Origin: Dehalococcoides mccartyi
Lineage (GTDB): Bacteria > Chloroflexota > Dehalococcoidia > UBA2979
Assembly: GCA_945865925.1 (NCBI GenBank)
Contig: CAMBFG010000003.1
Span: forward strand, 183,727-247,726
Reading direction: 5' to 3'
DNA length: 64,000 bases
Shown: positions 24,865-34,668 of the stretch, one piece after another
How the letters are laid out: the number at the start of each line of letters is the position of its first letter
Numbering within the stretch: the first letter of the stretch is position 1
The notes under the pieces: generated by a model
Database searches by the model: none
The model's input: only the letters and a program-made list of their open reading frames with translations
Told to the model about the DNA's origin: nothing
Program-made: the position numbers and the translations under genes

Positions 24865-25602
24865 ATGTTGCCCGTGGGTCACACTCGAGTGTCTGACGGC
24901 CGGCGGAGCGTCCTCGTGCGCCTCGCGACGGAGGCGGCAGAGTTCCTGCTGCCGCAGCGCTGCCTGGTGTGCGGTCGCTTCGGTGGTGCGCTGCACCCGC
25001 AATGCGTTGCCCGCCTGCCGGCCGCCGAGGGCGCGCGCTGCCAGCGCTGCTGGCGCCCCGGCGTCGGCGCCTGGTGCGGGCGCTGCGCCGCCAGCGGTCC
25101 GGACGCGCCCGCGTTCGATGGCCTGCGGACACCCTTCGAGTTCGGAGGCGATGCTCGCCGGGCGATCCTCGAGGCGAAGTTCCGCGGCGTGACCGCACTC
25201 CTCCCCCCGCTCGCCCGCGCCGCCGCCGAGGTGGTCCCAGTGGAGTGGGGCATCGAGGCGGTGGTGCCGATCCCGCTAGCGCGCGGACGCCGCCGGTCGC
25301 GCGGGTACAACCAGGCCGAGATCGCCGCTGTCGAGGTCGCGCGGCGCCTCGGCGTCCCTGTCAGGACGATCTGGCTGCGACGCATCCGTGAGACACCGGC
25401 GCAGGCCGGACTGGCGGCGGAGGCGCGCGGTCGCAATCTGCGGGGCGCCTTCGAGGCTCGCCGTCCAGATTCGCTGCCCGCCCGTGTCCTGCTCGTCGAC
25501 GACGTCACGACGACCGGCGCAACATTTGAGGAGGCGGCGCGGGCGCTCCGGCTGGCCGGTGTGAGCCACGTCTACGCCCTCGCGTGTGCGCGGGAGGATT
25601 AG
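24865..25602 (+). CDS. comF: ComF family phosphoribosyltransferase-like protein
   Basis: ComF is a cytoplasmic protein needed for DNA uptake in competent bacteria; homologues are also widespread in non-competent species. The 245-residue protein has the usual N-terminal cysteine cluster (CLVCG, HPQC, CQRC, CGRC) in the first 80 residues. The PRPP-binding loop LLVDDVTTTGATFEEAARAL lies near residue 210. GYNQAEIAAVEVARRLG in between is also typical. CGGAGGGG precedes the ATG. No other competence genes are present in this window. Confidence 0.88.
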   Translation: MLPVGHTRVSDGRRSVLVRLATEAAEFLLPQRCLVCGRFGGALHPQCVARLPAAEGARCQRCWRPGVGAWCGRCAASGPDAPAFDGLRTPFEFGGDARRAILEAKFRGVTALLPPLARAAAEVVPVEWGIEAVVPIPLARGRRRSRGYNQAEIAAVEVARRLGVPVRTIWLRRIRETPAQAGLAAEARGRNLRGAFEARRPDSLPARVLLVDDVTTTGATFEEAARALRLAGVSHVYALACARED

Positions 25603-25623
25603 CGCGCGTCGAGTGGTCGTGCC

Positions 25624-25629
25624 TACACT
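25624..25629 (+). promoter_or_regulatory. -10 element TACACT before the PfkB gene
   Basis: TACACT lies 36 nt before the preferred GTG start. It fits the window's recurrent TAnnCT -10 form; no -35 is clear. Confidence 0.4.
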
Positions 25630-25665
25630 GGAAGTACCCGCGAGGGGCGGGTGAGGCATCCCAGC

Positions 25666-26622
25666 GTGATTATCACTGTCACCTTGAACCCTGCTATCGA
25701 CGAGACGGTCGAACTGGACCGTTTTGTCGAAGGCGACACCAACCGCGTTGCGACGATCCGTCGCGACATCGGCGGTAAGGGCATCAATGTCGCGCGCGTG
25801 CTGAAGGAACTCGGCTACGAGCCACTCGCCATGGGCTTCGCGCCCGGCGACCTCGGCCGCATGATCGAGGACACCCTCCGCGACGAGAACATCGGCGTGG
25901 ACTTCACGTTCCTCGATGGAATCACGCGCACCAATATCACGATCCTCGACCGCGAGAAGCACCGTCACACGGTGCTGTCCGCCGCTGGCCCTTACGCGAA
26001 CCCGGACGACATCGAAGAGATGATCGCGAACATCCGCCGCCGACTGCGGCCGGACACCTGGCTCGTCCTCGCTGGCTCGCTCCCACCTCCCTGTACCGGC
26101 GAGGTCTACGGCCGTCTGGTGCTGGAAGCCGAGCGCGCTGGCGCCCTGACGGCGCTGGACGCGGACGGCGTCGTAATTCGCCAGGTGCTCGAATTCGGCG
26201 CGCGCCCCACCGTGATCAAGGTGAACCAGCACGAACTTGGCCGTGTCCACGGGGACCCGGTCATCACGGAGGACGAGGTGTTCGAGGCGGCTGAGACGAT
26301 CCACCACCTCGGGGTCGCGGCCGTCGTGGTGACGCGCGGCACCCTCGGCTCCGTCGCCCTCACCCCGGACGCGGACTACCGCATCAGCGCCCCCGACGTC
26401 GAGGTCGTATCCGCCGTCGGCGCGGGAGACGCCTTCCTCGCCGCGATGCTGCTCGGACTGCGCCGCGGGGAAGGCTGGGAGACCGCGTTGCGGGCCGGTG
26501 CCGCCGCCAGCGTCGCCTGCTGCCTGATGCCCGGCAGTTCCGAGTGCCGCGCGCACGATGTCCGCCGCCTTGCCGATGAGGTCGTCGTCAAACTCATCGC
26601 CCGCCACGCCCCCGTCGCCTAA
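25666..26622 (+). CDS. PfkB-family sugar kinase, 1-phosphofructokinase-like
   Basis: PfkB kinases phosphorylate sugars or sugar phosphates with ATP. The start MIITVTLNPAIDETVELD is the FruK/LacC type. GGKGINVARVLKELGYEP and the anion-hole/catalytic-base motif VVSAVGAGDAFLAAMLLG (near residue 250) are intact. 1-Phosphofructokinase or tagatose-6-phosphate kinase are the best matches; no PTS gene is nearby to settle it. I prefer GTG 25666 (318 residues) because it gives the family N-terminus; GTG 25651 would add five residues. Confidence 0.87.
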   Translation: MIITVTLNPAIDETVELDRFVEGDTNRVATIRRDIGGKGINVARVLKELGYEPLAMGFAPGDLGRMIEDTLRDENIGVDFTFLDGITRTNITILDREKHRHTVLSAAGPYANPDDIEEMIANIRRRLRPDTWLVLAGSLPPPCTGEVYGRLVLEAERAGALTALDADGVVIRQVLEFGARPTVIKVNQHELGRVHGDPVITEDEVFEAAETIHHLGVAAVVVTRGTLGSVALTPDADYRISAPDVEVVSAVGAGDAFLAAMLLGLRRGEGWETALRAGAAASVACCLMPGSSECRAHDVRRLADEVVVKLIARHAPVA

Positions 26623-26632
26623 CCCGGTTCCG

Positions 26633-27784
26633 ATGTCCGCCGCCGCGCCGCTCGACCTGGCGATCCTGCTGGGTGGGATGGACGGCGGCCCGCTCGAACA
26701 GTCGATGCGCGCCGCCCTCGAAGCCTCCGCTCTCGACACCGCCGAGGCCGCCCGCGACAGCGGTGCGTACGCCCGCGTCTTCCTGCTCGCGGACCGCGCC
26801 CCCGTGCTCCCCGTCCCGGCGGGTGTCATCGTCGAGACCGACGCCGAGGCTGGTGTCACGCCCTTCCACTACGGCGCGCGCCTGACCGACTGGGTGCGTC
26901 GTCACCACGTCGAACGTCTCGCCACCTGCGGCGCGGGCAGCGCCCCCCTGCTCACCGCTGCTGACTGGCAGGCGCTGGCGGAGGCGCTCAGTGGCACCGT
27001 GGAGCCGCGATGCGTCGCGAACAACCGCTTCTCCGCGGACATCTACGCGCTCACACCCGCCTCGGCGCTCGCGCAGCTCGACCCGCCACCCGCGACCGAC
27101 AACGCCGTCCCGCGTCGCCTCTGGGATCAGCACGGCGTCGAACTGATCGAACTGCCACGCACCGTCGTCACGCAGTTCAACCTCGACACCCCGAATGACC
27201 TTGCGGCGCTCGCGCTGTCCGGGCGCGGCGGCCCCCGCCTGCTCGCCGCCCTGCGTGAAAGCGGAGTGCGCCTCGACACGTCGAGGCTCGAACGTGCTGC
27301 CGCCTGCTTCACGGAGCGCACCGCCGAGGTGCTGGTGGCGGGCCGGGTCTCCTCCGTCACCTGGAACTACCTCGAACGCGAGTCCGCCTGCCGCGTCCGC
27401 GTGCTAGCGGAGGAGCGCGGGATGCAGTCCGCCGGGACAGATGCGGACGGCACCGCGCGCTCGATCCTCGGCGCGCTGATCGCCGAATCCGGCCCGGAGC
27501 GCGTCTTCGGCACCCTGCTCCCGGAGTGGTGCGACGCCGCCTTCATCGACATCCGCCCCGCCCTCGTCCACCTCGGCATCCGCCCGAGCCGTGCCGACCG
27601 CTTCGCCGCCGACGCCGGCCTCCCTGAGGCGATCGAGGACGGGCGCCTGCGCGCGATCGTGCAGGCGGCGCTGGCCGCGCCCGTCCCGGTCGTCCTGGGC
27701 GGCCACTCGCTCGTGGGGGGCGTCCTGCAACTGTTGAACCAGTGGGCGTGGGACGCAAAGGATGCCCGCGAGGGTCGCGCCTAG
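26633..27784 (+). CDS. Uncharacterised protein, possible GT-A-fold nucleotidyltransferase relative
   Basis: I do not recognise this 383-residue protein. The N-terminal 180 residues alternate like a nucleotidyltransferase fold: LAILLGGMDGG, YARVFLLADRAPVLP, VERLATCGAGSAPLLT, then NNRFSADIYALTP, which recalls the aspartate loop of MobA/CofC-like enzymes. No Walker or HD motif is present. The C-terminal half is mainly helical (SRLERAAACFTERTAEVLVAGRVSS). The ATG at 26633 is 10 nt after the kinase stop, so the two are probably coexpressed, with glyA following. Confidence 0.6.
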   Translation: MSAAAPLDLAILLGGMDGGPLEQSMRAALEASALDTAEAARDSGAYARVFLLADRAPVLPVPAGVIVETDAEAGVTPFHYGARLTDWVRRHHVERLATCGAGSAPLLTAADWQALAEALSGTVEPRCVANNRFSADIYALTPASALAQLDPPPATDNAVPRRLWDQHGVELIELPRTVVTQFNLDTPNDLAALALSGRGGPRLLAALRESGVRLDTSRLERAAACFTERTAEVLVAGRVSSVTWNYLERESACRVRVLAEERGMQSAGTDADGTARSILGALIAESGPERVFGTLLPEWCDAAFIDIRPALVHLGIRPSRADRFAADAGLPEAIEDGRLRAIVQAALAAPVPVVLGGHSLVGGVLQLLNQWAWDAKDAREGRA

Positions 27785-27893
27785 CGGGTGCGGGCACCTC
27801 GGGTGCGCCATCCACGGGATGCCGCTGTCCGCGACGCGCGGTAACCTCGCCGTTCCGCAGACGCCGTCCGAGGTCGGGTTCGAGGAGGATGCG

Positions 27894-29141
27894 ATGGGCG
27901 CACTGGAGCAGGTCGATCCGGAGGTTGCCGCCGTCATCCGCCACGAGGAGGGTCGCCAGCACTCGGTGCTGGAGATGATCCCCTCGGAGAACTACGCCAG
28001 CGCTGCCGTGATGGAAGCCGTCGGCTCTGTGCTCACGAACAAGTACGCCGAGGGCTACCCCGGGGCGCGCTACTACCACGGCAACCGCTTCGTCGACGAC
28101 GTCGAGAACCTCGCGCGCGACCGCGCGAAGGCGCTCTTCGGGTATGAGCACGCCAATGTGCAGCCGCACTCCGGCACGCAGGCGAACATGGCCGTCTACC
28201 TCGGCCTGCTCAACCCCGGCGACACCGTCATGGGCCTCAAACTTGATGCCGGGGGGCACCTCACGCACGGCTCACCCGTCAACGCGAGCGGGCTCCTCTA
28301 TAACTTCGTCTCCTACGGCGTCGACCGTGAGACCCACATCGTGGATTACGACGACATGCTCGCCGTCGCGAAGGAACATCGCCCGAAGATCATCGTCGTC
28401 GGCGCGACCGCCTACCCGCGCGTCTGGGACTTCCAGCGTGCGCGCGAGATCGCGGACGAGGTCGAGGCCGTGCTGATGGCGGACATGGCCCACCTCGCCG
28501 GCCTGATCGTCGGGGGGGCACACCCGAGCCCGGTCGGTATCGCGCCGATCATGACGACGTCGACGCACAAGACGTTGCGCGGCCCGCGCGGCGGCATGGT
28601 GCTGGCCGACCGCCGCTACCGCCTCCGCATCGACCGTGGCGTCTTCCCCGGCTCGCAGGGCGGCCCGATGATGCACGCCATCGCCGGCAAGGCCGTGATG
28701 CTGAAGGAAGCTGCGACGCCCGAGTTCCGCGCCCACGTGAACCAGATCGTCGCCAACGCGAAGGCGCTCGCCGCGACACTGACTGACGCCGGGATCGTGC
28801 TGATCTCCGGAGGCACGGACAACCACCTCGTGCTCGTCGATGTGCGCCCGCTCGGCCTCAACGGCGTGCAGGCCGCAGACGCGCTCGAGGCGGCGGGCAT
28901 TGTGGTGAACTCGAACCCGATCCCGTTCGACACGCTTCCCCCACGTGAGGGCGGTGGGATCCGCTTCGGTACCCCCGCGATCACCTCGCGCGGGATGGCG
29001 GAGGCGGAGATGCGCACGATCGGCCAGTGCATGGCCCGCATCCTCCAGGCGCCCTCGGACGCGGGTGTCCGCGACCAGGTCGCGAAGACCGTGCGAGAAC
29101 TGACCGCGCGCTTCCCCGCCCCCGGCGTGCCTGTCCAGTAG
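27894..29141 (+). CDS. glyA: Serine hydroxymethyltransferase
   Basis: GlyA interconverts serine and glycine with tetrahydrofolate, supplying one-carbon units that purine enzymes in this window use. The 415-residue protein has IPSENYAS, NKYAEGYPGARYYHGN, NVQPHSGTQANMAVYLG, the PLP lysine in TTSTHKTLRGPRGG, and FGTPAITSRGM. ATG 27894 follows GAGGAGG at the right spacing and gives the normal N-terminus. The 44-residue upstream extension in frame has no homology. No glycine riboswitch was seen in the 109-nt gap. Confidence 0.95.
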   Translation: MGALEQVDPEVAAVIRHEEGRQHSVLEMIPSENYASAAVMEAVGSVLTNKYAEGYPGARYYHGNRFVDDVENLARDRAKALFGYEHANVQPHSGTQANMAVYLGLLNPGDTVMGLKLDAGGHLTHGSPVNASGLLYNFVSYGVDRETHIVDYDDMLAVAKEHRPKIIVVGATAYPRVWDFQRAREIADEVEAVLMADMAHLAGLIVGGAHPSPVGIAPIMTTSTHKTLRGPRGGMVLADRRYRLRIDRGVFPGSQGGPMMHAIAGKAVMLKEAATPEFRAHVNQIVANAKALAATLTDAGIVLISGGTDNHLVLVDVRPLGLNGVQAADALEAAGIVVNSNPIPFDTLPPREGGGIRFGTPAITSRGMAEAEMRTIGQCMARILQAPSDAGVRDQVAKTVRELTARFPAPGVPVQ

Positions 29142-29218
29142 GGCGGTTGGATACAAGCGGAATCCCAGCCAGATTCGCGCGCAACCCTCACCTGAACGTC
29201 ACAGAGGCCATCGAATCC

Positions 29219-29224
29219 GTTATG
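29219..29224 (+). promoter_or_regulatory. -10 element TTATGA/TATGAT region before the acyl-CoA dehydrogenase
   Basis: The TTATGAT stretch at 29219-29225 is the best -10 candidate in the 153-nt gap after glyA, about 70 nt before the next start. Weak -35. Confidence 0.35.
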
Positions 29225-29294
29225 ATTCCGGACGCGCCGGCGTGTGTCCGGCTGACTGCGGCTGAGTGCCGAGGCCGCACAGAGAGGGACAGAC

Positions 29295-30512
29295 ATGGAC
29301 TGGAACGACACCCCGGAGCAGGCAGCCTTCCGTAAGGAAGTCGCCGACTTTATTCAAACGAAGATGCCCACGCGCTATCAGATGGACAAGGACGGCTTCT
29401 CGCCGGGCCACGACTACTTCAGCGACCGCAAGAGCCCGGACGCCGACGCGCAGAAGGCCGCCCGTGAGTGGGCTGGCGCGCTGGGCGACAAGGGTTGGAT
29501 CGCGCCCCAGTGGCCGAAGGAATACGGCGGAGCGAGCCTCTCGCCGTTCGAGCAGTTCATCTACAACATGGAGATGACCAAGGCTGGCGCCGTGGGCGTC
29601 GGCGGCTCGGGCGTCGGGATGCTGGGGCCCATGCTCATGGTGCACGGCACCGAGGAGCAGAAGAAGACGCACATCCCGAAGATCCTCTCCGGTGAAGTCG
29701 TCTGGGCGCAGGGCTACTCGGAGCCGGGCTCCGGCTCGGACCTCGCCTCGCTGCAGACGCGCGCCGTCCGTGACGGTGACGAGTACGTGGTGAACGGCCA
29801 GAAGATCTGGACCTCCGGCGCGCACAACGCCGACTGGCTCTTCGTCCTGGTCCGCACCGACCCGGACGCGCCGAAGCACCGCGGGATCTCCTTCGTGCTT
29901 ACGCCGAAGGCCGCCCCGGGCATCTCCATCCGCCCGCTGGTCAACATGGCCTGGGAGCACCACTTCAACGAGACGTTCTTCGAAGACGTGCGCATCCCCG
30001 TTTCGAGCCGTGTCGGTGAAGAGAACCGCGGCTGGTACGTCGGCATGACCCTGCTGGACTACGAGCGCTCCAACATCACGGGCGCCGTGTCCGCGCGGAA
30101 GACGATCGACCGGATGATTTCCTACGCCAAGGGCGAGGGGAAGTCGCAGTCCCGGCTGTCGACGCAGCCGAACATCCGGCTGGACATCGCCGACCGCTAC
30201 ATCGAGAGCGAAGTCCTCTTCAACTTCTCGTTCCGCATCATCTCGATGCAGCACCGCGGCCTGATCCCGAACTACGAGGCCTCCACCTCCAAGCTTTACA
30301 ACTCGGAGCTGGTGCAGCGTCTCGCGAATACGGGCGTCAAGGCGTTCGGCCTGCACTCGAACATCTGGGACGGCAAGAGCCCGTACGCGGCGTTCCGTGG
30401 CGCGTTCACGCACACCTACGTCTCCTCGGTCTCGGCGACGATCGCCGCCGGCACGTCCGAGATCCAGCGCAACATCATCGCCACGCGCGGCCTCGGCCTC
30501 CCGCGCGGCTAG
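29295..30512 (+). CDS. Acyl-CoA dehydrogenase family protein
   Basis: FAD-dependent oxidation of an acyl-CoA at the alpha-beta bond. The 405-residue length is standard. Visible motifs are QGYSEPGSGSDLASLQTRAVRDGDEYVVNGQKIWTSG (flavin and substrate binding), LDYERSNI, and the C-terminal AAGTSEIQRNIIATRGLGLPRG. The N-terminal helix bundle begins WNDTPEQAAFRKEVADFIQ. The KTWTSGAHNADWLFVLVRTD stretch is typical of the FadE-like group acting on branched or complex acyl chains. Substrate not determinable. A hairpin terminator follows. Confidence 0.9.
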   Translation: MDWNDTPEQAAFRKEVADFIQTKMPTRYQMDKDGFSPGHDYFSDRKSPDADAQKAAREWAGALGDKGWIAPQWPKEYGGASLSPFEQFIYNMEMTKAGAVGVGGSGVGMLGPMLMVHGTEEQKKTHIPKILSGEVVWAQGYSEPGSGSDLASLQTRAVRDGDEYVVNGQKIWTSGAHNADWLFVLVRTDPDAPKHRGISFVLTPKAAPGISIRPLVNMAWEHHFNETFFEDVRIPVSSRVGEENRGWYVGMTLLDYERSNITGAVSARKTIDRMISYAKGEGKSQSRLSTQPNIRLDIADRYIESEVLFNFSFRIISMQHRGLIPNYEASTSKLYNSELVQRLANTGVKAFGLHSNIWDGKSPYAAFRGAFTHTYVSSVSATIAAGTSEIQRNIIATRGLGLPRG

Positions 30513-30549
30513 CCCGCTCCCCCTCCCATCGAGGGGTCTGCGACACCAC

Positions 30550-30577
30550 GGAAGGCCGCCCGAGAGGGCGGCCTTCC
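30550..30577 (+). terminator. Strong hairpin after the acyl-CoA dehydrogenase
   Basis: A 12-bp perfect stem, GGAAGGCCGCCC (30550-30561) with GGGCGGCCTTCC (30566-30577), closes a GAGA tetraloop. No T-run follows. The remaining bases between 30513 and 30721 show nothing else. Confidence 0.6.
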
Positions 30578-30721
30578 TGCTCCCCCGCGTCGCCCCGAAG
30601 GCCTCGATCAGTCGTCCCCTGACGAGATCCCCACAACACCCTCACAACGCCGTCAGTCTCTGGGTCGAGTGAGCCGGTAGCCTGCGGCTCCGTCTCGCGA
30701 TGACCGGTGGGGAGCGACTCA

Positions 30722-31828
30722 ATGGCAGCGATCGCCCTCGCAGAGGCACCCGCGCGCTACGACGCCGGCATCGGCGGCGCCTCGATCGCCGCGCCCGCAG
30801 TCGACGAGCTCCCGGGCGAGCCCGCGATCACCGCCGCATGGCTGCTCGGACGCGTCCCGGCGTCGCTGCTGCCGTGGCCGTTGTTGCGCGCCGGGCGAGC
30901 GGGGCGCGGGCCGGGGCCGGACATCCGCGAGGCGGTGGCGCTGTTGCCGTCCGGTGTCCCGGCGGCGGGCGACGTCGAAGTGCATCGCTTCGCGACGGAC
31001 TTCGCGCAGCACGGGCACGGCGGGGACATGCGCTACGCCTCGCTGCTCCTTCACCTCGTCTGGCGCGACGACCGCGGGGCAGCCGAGCGCGGCGGGCCGG
31101 TGCGGCTCGCCGGTGGCGGGCTCGCGCCGACCGTCGCACTGGAACCGGCGCTCGGCAGCGTCGCGCGGCTCGAGGCAGCGATCGCGCGCGGCCCGGCGGG
31201 GCTGACCGAGCCCTGCGCGGCGGGCCGCCTCGGAGGCGCGCCGGAGACGGTGGACGCGCTGCGGCTCGAAGGACGGCGGCGGCTCGCGGAGCGGGTGTGG
31301 CGGGCGCAACACCTGGCCGCCGAGGTCGGGTGGGAGGCAGCGTGGCGGACGCTGCTCGACCGCGCGCTCGCGGCCTCGGCGGGGCGGCGGGCCGAAGGGG
31401 CAACCGCGCGCGTCGTCCTGGCGGACGCCGTCACGCGCGCGCTCGCCGGTGATGACGGTGACCTCGTCCGTGGGCTCGCCGAGGTCGTGCGCGGCGCCGA
31501 GGGGCGAGGGCCGGGTGCCGTCGTCGCACCACTGCGGGCGGCGGGGCTGGGCATCGTGCGGGCGCGCGAAATCGGGTGGAACGTCGTCCTCCCGATCGCG
31601 GTCGCGCTGGCGGCGGCCTACGGCGACCTCGACCTGGCGCGCGCCGCGCACGCAGCGATCGAAGCGTGGCCCGCGCCGCCGCCCTACGGCCGGACGCGCG
31701 CCCTCGCGGCGCTGGTCGCGGTCACGCCGGGTGACGCGCTTACCGCGCAGGGGTTGCTGCGGATGCAGGACCTGTGGTGTACCCGGGGTGGCTGTGGGCG
31801 CTGCCCGCTGTCGGCAGGGGCACCCTGA
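30722..31828 (+). CDS. DUF2851 family protein
   Basis: This 368-residue protein matches DUF2851. GPDIREAVALLPSGVPAAGDVEVHRFATDFAQHGHGGDMRYASLLLHLVW is the family's N-terminal core, with GDVEVH and HGHGGD as key residues. The C-terminal GLLRMQDLWCTRGGCGRCPL corresponds to the family's Cys-containing tail. It is shorter than the roughly 430 residues usual for the family; the missing length is in the middle, which is very Ala/Arg-rich. Function unknown; the His/Asp pattern hints at a nuclease-like metal site. The ATG at 30722 follows GGGGAG. Confidence 0.8.
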   Translation: MAAIALAEAPARYDAGIGGASIAAPAVDELPGEPAITAAWLLGRVPASLLPWPLLRAGRAGRGPGPDIREAVALLPSGVPAAGDVEVHRFATDFAQHGHGGDMRYASLLLHLVWRDDRGAAERGGPVRLAGGGLAPTVALEPALGSVARLEAAIARGPAGLTEPCAAGRLGGAPETVDALRLEGRRRLAERVWRAQHLAAEVGWEAAWRTLLDRALAASAGRRAEGATARVVLADAVTRALAGDDGDLVRGLAEVVRGAEGRGPGAVVAPLRAAGLGIVRAREIGWNVVLPIAVALAAAYGDLDLARAAHAAIEAWPAPPPYGRTRALAALVAVTPGDALTAQGLLRMQDLWCTRGGCGRCPLSAGAP

Positions 31829-32020
31829 CGGTCGAACCCAGCGACGTGGGCGCCTCTGCTGCGATGTGGCACTCGTACCGCCTCGCTTCGCGAGGGTGGC
31901 CCACCCCCTGCCCCCTCGGGCGGCGGTGAAGGAGAAGGCGAATACCCCACTCCCCTCAAGGGGGCAAGGGGAGTCAGATCAGCCTGCGGAGGCGTCCCTG
32001 AGGAATCTCCTGGCCGGGAA
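31829..32020. other. Non-coding stretch with inverted repeat
   Basis: No gene is seen here. It contains a GC-rich inverted repeat, ACTCCCCT (31949-31956) with AGGGGAGT (31967-31974), which may end the DUF2851 transcript. A similar CCCTTG/GGGGAG-rich stretch lies at 51157-51183, so this may be a small dispersed repeat. Confidence 0.4.
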
Positions 32021-32047
32021 CTAGCACTCCCTCGGGGTGAGTGCTAA
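32021..32047 (+). promoter_or_regulatory. CIRCE operator of groESL
   Basis: CTAGCACTC (32021-32029), a 9-nt spacer and GAGTGCTAA (32039-32047) match the CIRCE consensus TTAGCACTC-N9-GAGTGCTAA with one mismatch. This is the binding site of the HrcA heat-shock repressor. The right arm overlaps a likely -10, TAACAT (32045-32050), so HrcA would block initiation. About 145 nt of leader precede groES. Confidence 0.93.
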
Positions 32048-32191
32048 CATCCGGCGCATCGGCTGGTGTGCGCGCTCGGCGGGCTGCGGTAGCCCTCGGT
32101 GTGCACCCCCGGAACACCCGAAGTAACGGTGGGGCCGGCATCGGATCGCGGAAGCGCGCTCCGGGGGCCGGGTGGTGAAGGAGTTGGTACG

Positions 32192-32521
32192 TTGGCGACG
32201 AAGGTTGTCCCCGTGACGGACCACATTGTGCTCAAGCCGGTGAAGTCGGAGGAGATGACCGCCTCTGGCCTCGTCATTCCGGACTCCGCCAAGGAGACCC
32301 CGCAGCACGGCATCGTGATCGCGGCTGGCCCGGGCAAAGTCAACGAAGCGGGGCACATGGAGACCATGGACCTCGCCGAGGGTGACCGCATCCTGTACCA
32401 GAAGTACACCGGCCAGGAAGTCACCGTGGACTCGGAGGACTACATCGTCATCCGCTTCCAGGACGTCCTCGCCAAGCTCGACGAGGGTGCTGCGGCGGCG
32501 AAGCCGGCCAAGAAGAAGTAG
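32192..32521 (+). CDS. groES: Co-chaperonin GroES
   Basis: GroES caps the GroEL chamber. The product contains [42 protein letters not shown] (with the mobile loop) and [34 protein letters not shown] chose TTG 32192 because GAAGGAG at 32177-32183 is ideally spaced and it gives LATKVVPV before the conserved start. GTG 32213 is a shorter alternative. The product has 109 residues, with an extra Ala/Lys tail after the usual end. CIRCE lies upstream and groEL 83 nt downstream. Confidence 0.92.
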   Translation: MATKVVPVTDHIVLKPVKSEEMTASGLVIPDSAKETPQHGIVIAAGPGKVNEAGHMETMDLAEGDRILYQKYTGQEVTVDSEDYIVIRFQDVLAKLDEGAAAAKPAKKK

Positions 32522-32592
32522 TACCGCGGACACCAACTGGCGGCCGGTCGCGCACCACGCGCGGCTGTGCCCCTCGCCCTGCGGGGCGGTGA

Positions 32593-34251
<1,659 letters not shown>

Positions 34252-34286
34252 TCCACGCCTGACTCCACTTCGTATGTGCCCCTCCG

Positions 34287-34314
34287 ACGGGCCGCCGCTT
34301 CCCCGGTGGCCCGT
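34287..34314 (+). terminator. groESL terminator
   Basis: An 11-bp stem with one G-T pair, ACGGGCCGCCG (34287-34297) with CGGTGGCCCGT (34304-34314), has a 6-nt loop and is followed by CTTGCTGT. It lies 35 nt after the groEL stop. Confidence 0.7.
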
Positions 34315-34345
34315 CTTGCTGTCCGAGCAGCCGAGGGCTACCCAC

Positions 34346-34642
34346 TCAGCGCAACACGCTCTCCTCGACGGCGACATCGATGATCTCGCCGCGTCCGATC
34401 AGGTAGTCCTCCGCAAAGCGGCGCGCGTCTGCCGCTACCGCGCGCGCCGTCGCGGCGTCGCTGGAGACGGCAGCGAAGCCCACCTGCGCGGCGTCGACGC
34501 GCTCCTGCAGGCCGACCTCCGCGGCGGTGACGTGGAGACGCGTGCGCAGCCGCTCCACGAGCGGGCGCACGACACCGCGCTTCTCCTTCAGGGAGTGCGA
34601 CTGCGGGATGTCGATGGTGAGCAGCACGGAGACGGTGACCAT
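34346..34642 (-). CDS. DUF503 (YlxP-like) protein
   Basis: This 98-residue protein matches DUF503/YlxP: VTVSVLLTIDIPQSHSLKEKRGVVRPLVERLRTRLHV, then AAEVGLQERVDAAQVGFAAVSSD. In Bacillus ylxP lies in the nusA-infB-rbfA operon and is thought to be linked to ribosome assembly, but no activity is established. CTGGAGA precedes the ATG. It follows scpB by 26 nt on the minus strand as the last gene of a three-gene unit. Confidence 0.88.
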   Translation of the reverse strand: MVTVSVLLTIDIPQSHSLKEKRGVVRPLVERLRTRLHVTAAEVGLQERVDAAQVGFAAVSSDAATARAVAADARRFAEDYLIGRGEIIDVAVEESVLR

Positions 34643-34668
34643 CGCGTCTCCAGCACCGAGTGCTTCGG

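Noticed and set aside
27762..27893. A longer N-terminus for glyA
   Set aside because: The extra 44 residues are not in the SHMT family, and a strong GAGGAGG precedes ATG 27894.
27785..27893. A glycine riboswitch before glyA
   Set aside because: The gap lacks the conserved tandem aptamer cores and is too short for them together with an expression platform.
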